64,000 nt of DNA, from NCBI RefSeq assembly GCF_002237655.1, contig NZ_NOKT01000003.1, positions 124,001-188,000 of the forward strand. The letters run 5' to 3'. This DNA is from Streptomyces sp. XY006. GTDB lineage: Bacteria > Actinomycetota > Actinomycetes > Streptomycetales > Streptomycetaceae. Shown here in pieces: positions 60,440-64,000 of this stretch. The notes under the pieces were generated by a model. The model was not told where the DNA came from, made no database searches, and saw nothing but the letters and a program-made list of their open reading frames with translations. A program made the position numbers and the translations under genes. The first letter of the stretch is position 1; each line of letters begins with the position of its first letter.

Positions 60440-61219
60440 ATGGCAGACCGCAAGCCCATCGAGTCGTGGCTCACCGACATGGACGGTGTGCTCATCCACG
60501 AGGGCGTACCGATCCCCGGCGCCGACGCCTTCCTCAAGAAGCTGCGTGATTCCGGCAAGCCCTTCCTGGTGCTCACCAACAACTCGATCTACACCCCGCG
60601 CGACCTGCACGCCCGGCTGACCCGCATGGGCCTGGACGTGCCGATCGAGAGCATCTGGACCTCGGCGCTGGCCACCGCCCAGTTCCTGGACGACCAGCGG
60701 CCGGGCGGCTCGGCGTACGTCATCGGCGAGGCCGGTCTGACCACCGCGCTGCACGACATCGGCTACATCCTCACCGACCACGAGCCGGACTACGTCGTCC
60801 TCGGCGAGACCCGCACCTACTCCTTCGAGGCCATGACGAAGGCGGTCCGGCTGATCCTCGGCGGCGCGCGGTTCATCGCCACCAACCCGGACGAGACCGG
60901 CCCGTCCACGGAGGGCCCGCTGCCCGCGACGGGCGCGGTGGCCGCGCTGATCACCCAGGCGACCGGCAAGAAGCCGTACTTCGCGGGCAAGCCCAACCCG
61001 CTGATGATGCGCACCGGGCTGAACGCCATCGGGGCGCACTCCGAGACCAGCGCGATGATCGGCGACCGCATGGACACCGACGTGCTGGCCGGCATCGAGG
61101 CCGGGATGCAGACGTTCCTGGTGCTCACCGGTCTGACCCGGCCCGACCAGGTCGAGAACTTCCCGTACCGGCCGTCGCAGATCGTGGACTCGATCGCGGA
61201 CCTCGTCGAACGGGTCTGA
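60440..61219 (+). CDS. HAD-IIA family phosphatase (NagD-like)
   Basis: ATG 60440 follows GGAG. The 259-residue protein has motif I SWLTDMDGVLIHEG, motif II VLTNNS, a C2-type cap, motif III FAGKPNPLMMRTGL (Lys) and motif IV MIGDRMDTDVLAGIEAGMQTFLVLTGLT. The IIA branch dephosphorylates nucleotides or sugar phosphates; NagD acts on UMP/GMP. Substrate here not known. Confidence 0.93.
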   Translation: MADRKPIESWLTDMDGVLIHEGVPIPGADAFLKKLRDSGKPFLVLTNNSIYTPRDLHARLTRMGLDVPIESIWTSALATAQFLDDQRPGGSAYVIGEAGLTTALHDIGYILTDHEPDYVVLGETRTYSFEAMTKAVRLILGGARFIATNPDETGPSTEGPLPATGAVAALITQATGKKPYFAGKPNPLMMRTGLNAIGAHSETSAMIGDRMDTDVLAGIEAGMQTFLVLTGLTRPDQVENFPYRPSQIVDSIADLVERV

Positions 61220-61341
61220 CCCCCTGGGCGGCGCGCCCGCCGCCCTCAAACCCGTCGCCACCCGTACGGAGCAGTCACCGCGTCACTGCGGATGCGGTGA
61301 CCGGCCGCGCGGGGGAGGCTCCAGGCATCTGGAGGTTCACG

Positions 61342-62154
61342 ATGGGTTCCCTGAGAGTCACGGTCTGTGCGGGTGTCCTCGCCGCGGCCGCCCTGACGCC
61401 GACGACGTACGCGACGTACGCGGCGTACGCGGCGGACACGGGGGACGCGGGGGAGAAGGGGGCGACGGGGAGAACTGGGAAGACGGCGAGCGTCGCGGTG
61501 ACCCCGGCGACCGCCGCGCCCGGCACGGACATCACGCTCCGCGTGACCGGCTGCGCTCAGCGCACGGCCGTCGCCGCCTCGCCCGCGTTCGTCGCGGACG
61601 CCAGGCTCACCGTCGCGGACGCCGTGCGCGAGCTCGCCGGCGAGAGCCGCGTCCGCTCCACGCTCACCCCGGGCACGTACCCCGTGCGGGTCGTGTGCGG
61701 CGACACGGAACGGACCGGCACGCTCACGGTCCGGACGAACGACCGGCCCTCCGCCCCGGGCACCGGCGGGGCTCCGCCCGCCTCCGGGACGGGCGAGGTC
61801 CCGCCCGCCTCCGGCACCGGCAGGTTTCCGCCCGCCTCCGGCACCGGTGGGATTCCGCCCACCCCCGGGACCGGCGGGCCGCTGCCCGTCCCCGGCGGCG
61901 ACGGGCGGTCGGCGGCTCCTGATCCCGGACACGAGGGTGAGGAGCAGGGGGCGTTCGGTCACCGGCCCGGCGCGCCCGCCTCACCCGTCGCCCCCGTCCG
62001 GGCCGGCGGTGGCGGTGCCGCCGATCTCGTCGCCGCCGAGGAGCGCGGGACCGGGCCCGGTACCGCGCAGGGTGTGACCGGCCTGGTGCTCGCCGGTGTG
62101 GCCGCGGTGGTGGTCGCGCTGGGCGGGGCCCGCCGGAGCCGTGGAACGGACTGA
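61342..62154 (+). CDS. secreted membrane-anchored protein in a class F sortase locus
   Basis: ATG 61342 follows GGAGG. The 270-residue protein has a signal peptide (LRVTVCAGVLAAAALTPTTYATYA), a beta-sandwich-like domain with a Cys pair (RVTGCAQRTAV, VRVVCGDTERTG), a Pro/Gly repeat region (PPASGTG repeated), and a C-terminal hydrophobic segment with basic end (GVTGLVLAGVAAVVVALGGARRSRGTD). No LPxTG motif is visible. The sortase gene starts two bases after its stop codon, so it is the likely partner or substrate of that sortase. Confidence 0.8.
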   Translation: MGSLRVTVCAGVLAAAALTPTTYATYAAYAADTGDAGEKGATGRTGKTASVAVTPATAAPGTDITLRVTGCAQRTAVAASPAFVADARLTVADAVRELAGESRVRSTLTPGTYPVRVVCGDTERTGTLTVRTNDRPSAPGTGGAPPASGTGEVPPASGTGRFPPASGTGGIPPTPGTGGPLPVPGGDGRSAAPDPGHEGEEQGAFGHRPGAPASPVAPVRAGGGGAADLVAAEERGTGPGTAQGVTGLVLAGVAAVVVALGGARRSRGTD

Positions 62155-62156
62155 CC

Positions 62157-62828
62157 ATGTCCGACCGGGTACACGGGCGCTCCGCGGGCACGGGCCGGCT
62201 GCTGGCCGGTGTGGCCTGGGTGGTGCTGCTGCTGGGGCTGTGGCTGTGGGGCCGTGAGGTCACCGACGTGCGGCACGGCATGTCCGCCCCCACCACGGGC
62301 GACATGGCGGCGGCCGGCCGGCCCCCCGACGTGAAACTGCCCCCCGCCCACCGCCCCCTCCGCGACGCGCTGCCCCAGCGCGTCGACATCCCCGGGCTCG
62401 GCGTCCAGGCCCCCGTGGTGGCCCGCGGCCTGGACGCGCACGGGGCGCTCGATCCGCCGCCGTACGACCAGCCGGGTGTGGTCGGCTGGTACGCCGGTGG
62501 CGTGGCGCCCGGGGCGCCGGGCACCGCGCTGCTGGTCGGCCATGTCGACACCGACACCCGGCCGGCCGTCTTCTACCGGGCCAGTGCCCTGCGGCCGGGC
62601 CAGACGATCCGGGTGATCCGGGCGGACGCGAAGGTTGCCGAGTTCACCGTCGAGTCCGTGCAGGTCCTCACCCGCGACCGCTTCGACGCCCACCAGGCCT
62701 ACGGCCCCCGCGAGTCGGGCCGGGCCGAGCTGCGGCTGATCACCTGCGGCGGCAGCTTCGACCGTACGACGCGCAGCTACACGGCGAACGTGGTCGTCTC
62801 GGCGTACCTGACGGGAACCGGCCTGTGA
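62157..62828 (+). CDS. class F sortase
   Basis: The 223-residue protein has an N-terminal membrane anchor (LLAGVAWVVLLLGLWLWG) and a sortase domain: QRVDIPGLGVQAPVVARGLDAHGALDPPPYDQPGVVGWYAGGVAPGAPGTALLVGHVDT (catalytic His), and ELRLITCGGSFDRTTRSYTANVVV (catalytic Cys in TCGG and Arg in TRSY). This short form fits class F sortases of actinobacteria. It forms a two-gene operon with the preceding secreted protein. Its true substrate is not certain. Confidence 0.9.
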   Translation: MSDRVHGRSAGTGRLLAGVAWVVLLLGLWLWGREVTDVRHGMSAPTTGDMAAAGRPPDVKLPPAHRPLRDALPQRVDIPGLGVQAPVVARGLDAHGALDPPPYDQPGVVGWYAGGVAPGAPGTALLVGHVDTDTRPAVFYRASALRPGQTIRVIRADAKVAEFTVESVQVLTRDRFDAHQAYGPRESGRAELRLITCGGSFDRTTRSYTANVVVSAYLTGTGL

Positions 62829-63158
62829 CCCGCACGGCCCTCCCGACCCGGCCGGCGACCCGCTCCCCCTGGAGCCGCCGACCGGGCCGGCCTCGACCAC
62901 GCGCGCACGGGCTGCGGGAGTAACCCGGCGAGCTGCGCGGGAGGTCACGGGAGGCACGGTGGGTGAATCTCTGGCCGGAGGTCGGGCCCGGCAGGAAAGA
63001 CTCTAGAACCAAAGGACCACCCGGGCCTAGAGGTCGGATGACGCCAAGTCCCGGCGCGGTGGCGCTGCGTCATCCGCGCAGGTCGGGTTCGCCTCGTGGC
63101 CGCTGCGGGACGTATGTCAGGATTGAGCCTCGGAAAGCTGCACCCAAGGGGGAGTTGG
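62829..63158. other. intergenic region upstream of the GH6 gene
   Basis: No gene in 330 bases. The only pattern is a CTCTAG/CTAGAG inverted repeat with a 20-base gap at about 63000-63031, of unknown meaning; no CebR-type cellulose operator is seen. The GH6 ribosome site GGGGGAG lies at 63148-63154. Confidence 0.55.
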
Positions 63159-64000
63159 ATGTACGGCGGCAGGGGGGTCGGGACACGCGCCGGGAGGCGG
63201 ATGTCCGCGGTGGTGCTGGGGGCGGCACTGCTGATCACGGGATGTTCGGACGGCGACGGGGGCGACGAGGGCACGGACCCGGGCACCGACGCGGGCGCCG
63301 GCATCACCCAGCAGCCGAAGGAGAAGGCCCCGTTCTGGGTCAATCCGGACGGCACGGCGGCCCGTCAGGTCGCGGCGCTGGAGAAGGCCGGCAAGAAGCA
63401 GGACGCCGAGCAGATCCGCAAGATCGCCGAGCAGCCGGTCGCCGAGTGGATCGGCCCGGACAACCCCGAGGAGCAGACCCGGGGCTTCACCGAGGCCGCC
63501 GACAAGGCCGGCCGTACGGCACTGCTCGTCCTCTACAACATCCCGCACCGCGACTGCGGCCAGTACTCCCAGGGCGGCGCCGCCGACGGCGACACCTACC
63601 GGGCCTGGCTCGACGGCGTGGCGGCGGGCATCGGCGACCGCCCGGCCACGGTCGTCCTGGAACCGGACGCCCTGCTCCACCTCGTCGACGGCTGCACCCC
63701 GGAGCAGTTCCACGCGGAGCGCTACGACCTCCTCAAGGGCGCCGTCGCCAAGCTGAAGTCCCTCAAGAAGACGAAGGTCTACCTGGACGCGGGCAACGCC
63801 GGCTGGCAGAACCCGGACCAGATCTTCGAGCCGCTGCAGCGCGCGGGCATCGAGCAGGCCGACGGCTTCTCGGTCAACGTCTCCAACTTCTACTCCACGC
63901 AGGACTCCATCGCCTACGGCAAGCAGCTCTCCGCCAAGGTGGGCGGCAAGCACTTCGTCATCGACACCAGCCGCAACGGCAAGGGCCCCTACACCCAGGG
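63159..64000 (+). CDS. lipoprotein glycoside hydrolase family 6 (cellulase), 3' end outside window
   Basis: ATG 63159 follows GGGGGAG; the frame runs off the window end. The product has a signal peptide with lipobox LLITGCS (Cys at about residue 28), an Asp/Gly-rich linker, then a GH6 fold: FWVNPDGTAARQVAAL, ALLVLYNIPHRDCGQYSQGGAADG, PATVVLEPDALLHLVDGCTPEQF with the catalytic Asp in LEPDAL, and KKTKVYLDAGNAGWQNP, DGFSVNVSNF. It should cleave beta-1,4-glucans with inversion at the cell surface. The last third of the gene is not in the window. Confidence 0.92.
   Translation, partial: MYGGRGVGTRAGRRMSAVVLGAALLITGCSDGDGGDEGTDPGTDAGAGITQQPKEKAPFWVNPDGTAARQVAALEKAGKKQDAEQIRKIAEQPVAEWIGPDNPEEQTRGFTEAADKAGRTALLVLYNIPHRDCGQYSQGGAADGDTYRAWLDGVAAGIGDRPATVVLEPDALLHLVDGCTPEQFHAERYDLLKGAVAKLKSLKKTKVYLDAGNAGWQNPDQIFEPLQRAGIEQADGFSVNVSNFYSTQDSIAYGKQLSAKVGGKHFVIDTSRNGKGPYTQ

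Noticed and set aside
58028..61261. Upstream extension of the Gfo/Idh frame through the ROK and HAD genes
   Set aside because: The frame has no stop for 3 kb because of GC content; the family start is at 58027 and the rest is antisense to real genes.
63000..63031. Cellulose-responsive CebR operator before the GH6 gene
   Set aside because: The CebR palindrome (TGGGAGCGCTCCCA type) is absent; the CTCTAG/CTAGAG repeat does not match it.

Overview
The window is chromosomal DNA from a Streptomyces. It is very GC-rich with G/C at most third codon positions, and its gene order is the one I associate with the actinomycete core: nagE2/nagE1/nagF, rph, rdgB, clpS-DUF2017, and mec-cysO-cysM. It also carries DasR-type operators. 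I recognise this layout from general knowledge of the genus; no database was searched.

Layout. 1-4.7 kb: two RDD membrane proteins, a small membrane protein and a secreted M6 metalloprotease. 4.7-7.8 kb: NAD salvage (pncA, pncB), clpS and DUF2017. 8-13.3 kb: an amino-acid permease, the carrier-protein cysteine pathway (JAMM protease, CysO, CysM) preceded by a cysteine-type leader peptide, a membrane-tethered PemK-like protein and an MBL-fold hydrolase. 13.3-18.6 kb: GlcNAc PTS genes with two dre sites, RNase PH, a lipoprotein and RdgB. 18.6-21.8 kb: an odd tRNA, two paralogous HNH endonucleases, Bcp, DUF3618, a GroES-like protein, and a guanidinium exporter behind a guanidine-III riboswitch. 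21.9-32.7 kb: a class A PBP, an ABC-2 exporter operon, DUF1707, an SGNH hydrolase, DUF445 and an MFS transporter. 32.8-36 kb: a probable small RNA, an Hsp20 gene under a HAIR-like operator, a MerR-type promoter and a folded palindromic repeat.

36-47.2 kb is the accessory part. First comes a complete graspetide (omega-ester peptide) cluster: isoaspartyl-methyltransferase homologue, ATP-grasp ligase, Asp-Gly-containing precursor and a divergent XRE regulator. This is the gene set of aspartimide-forming graspetides. The precursor lies in frame at the end of a longer ORF. After a HAD phosphatase come a membrane protein and a DUF262/DUF1524 protein in visibly AT-richer DNA, then a PLD-helicase-DUF3427 protein: a candidate defence locus.

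47.3-64 kb: an SEC-C protein, a GH30 glycosidase, DUF6412-YidC, a fumarylacetoacetase-family enzyme, a membrane Ser/Thr kinase with a lipoprotein, an F420-type oxidoreductase, a Gfo/Idh-UPF0303 operon divergent from a ROK regulator across a near-perfect palindrome, a LAxTG-tailed surface protein, a HAD-IIA phosphatase, a class F sortase pair and the start of a GH6 cellulase. Start codons were chosen from Shine-Dalgarno placement and family alignment; doubtful ones are stated.
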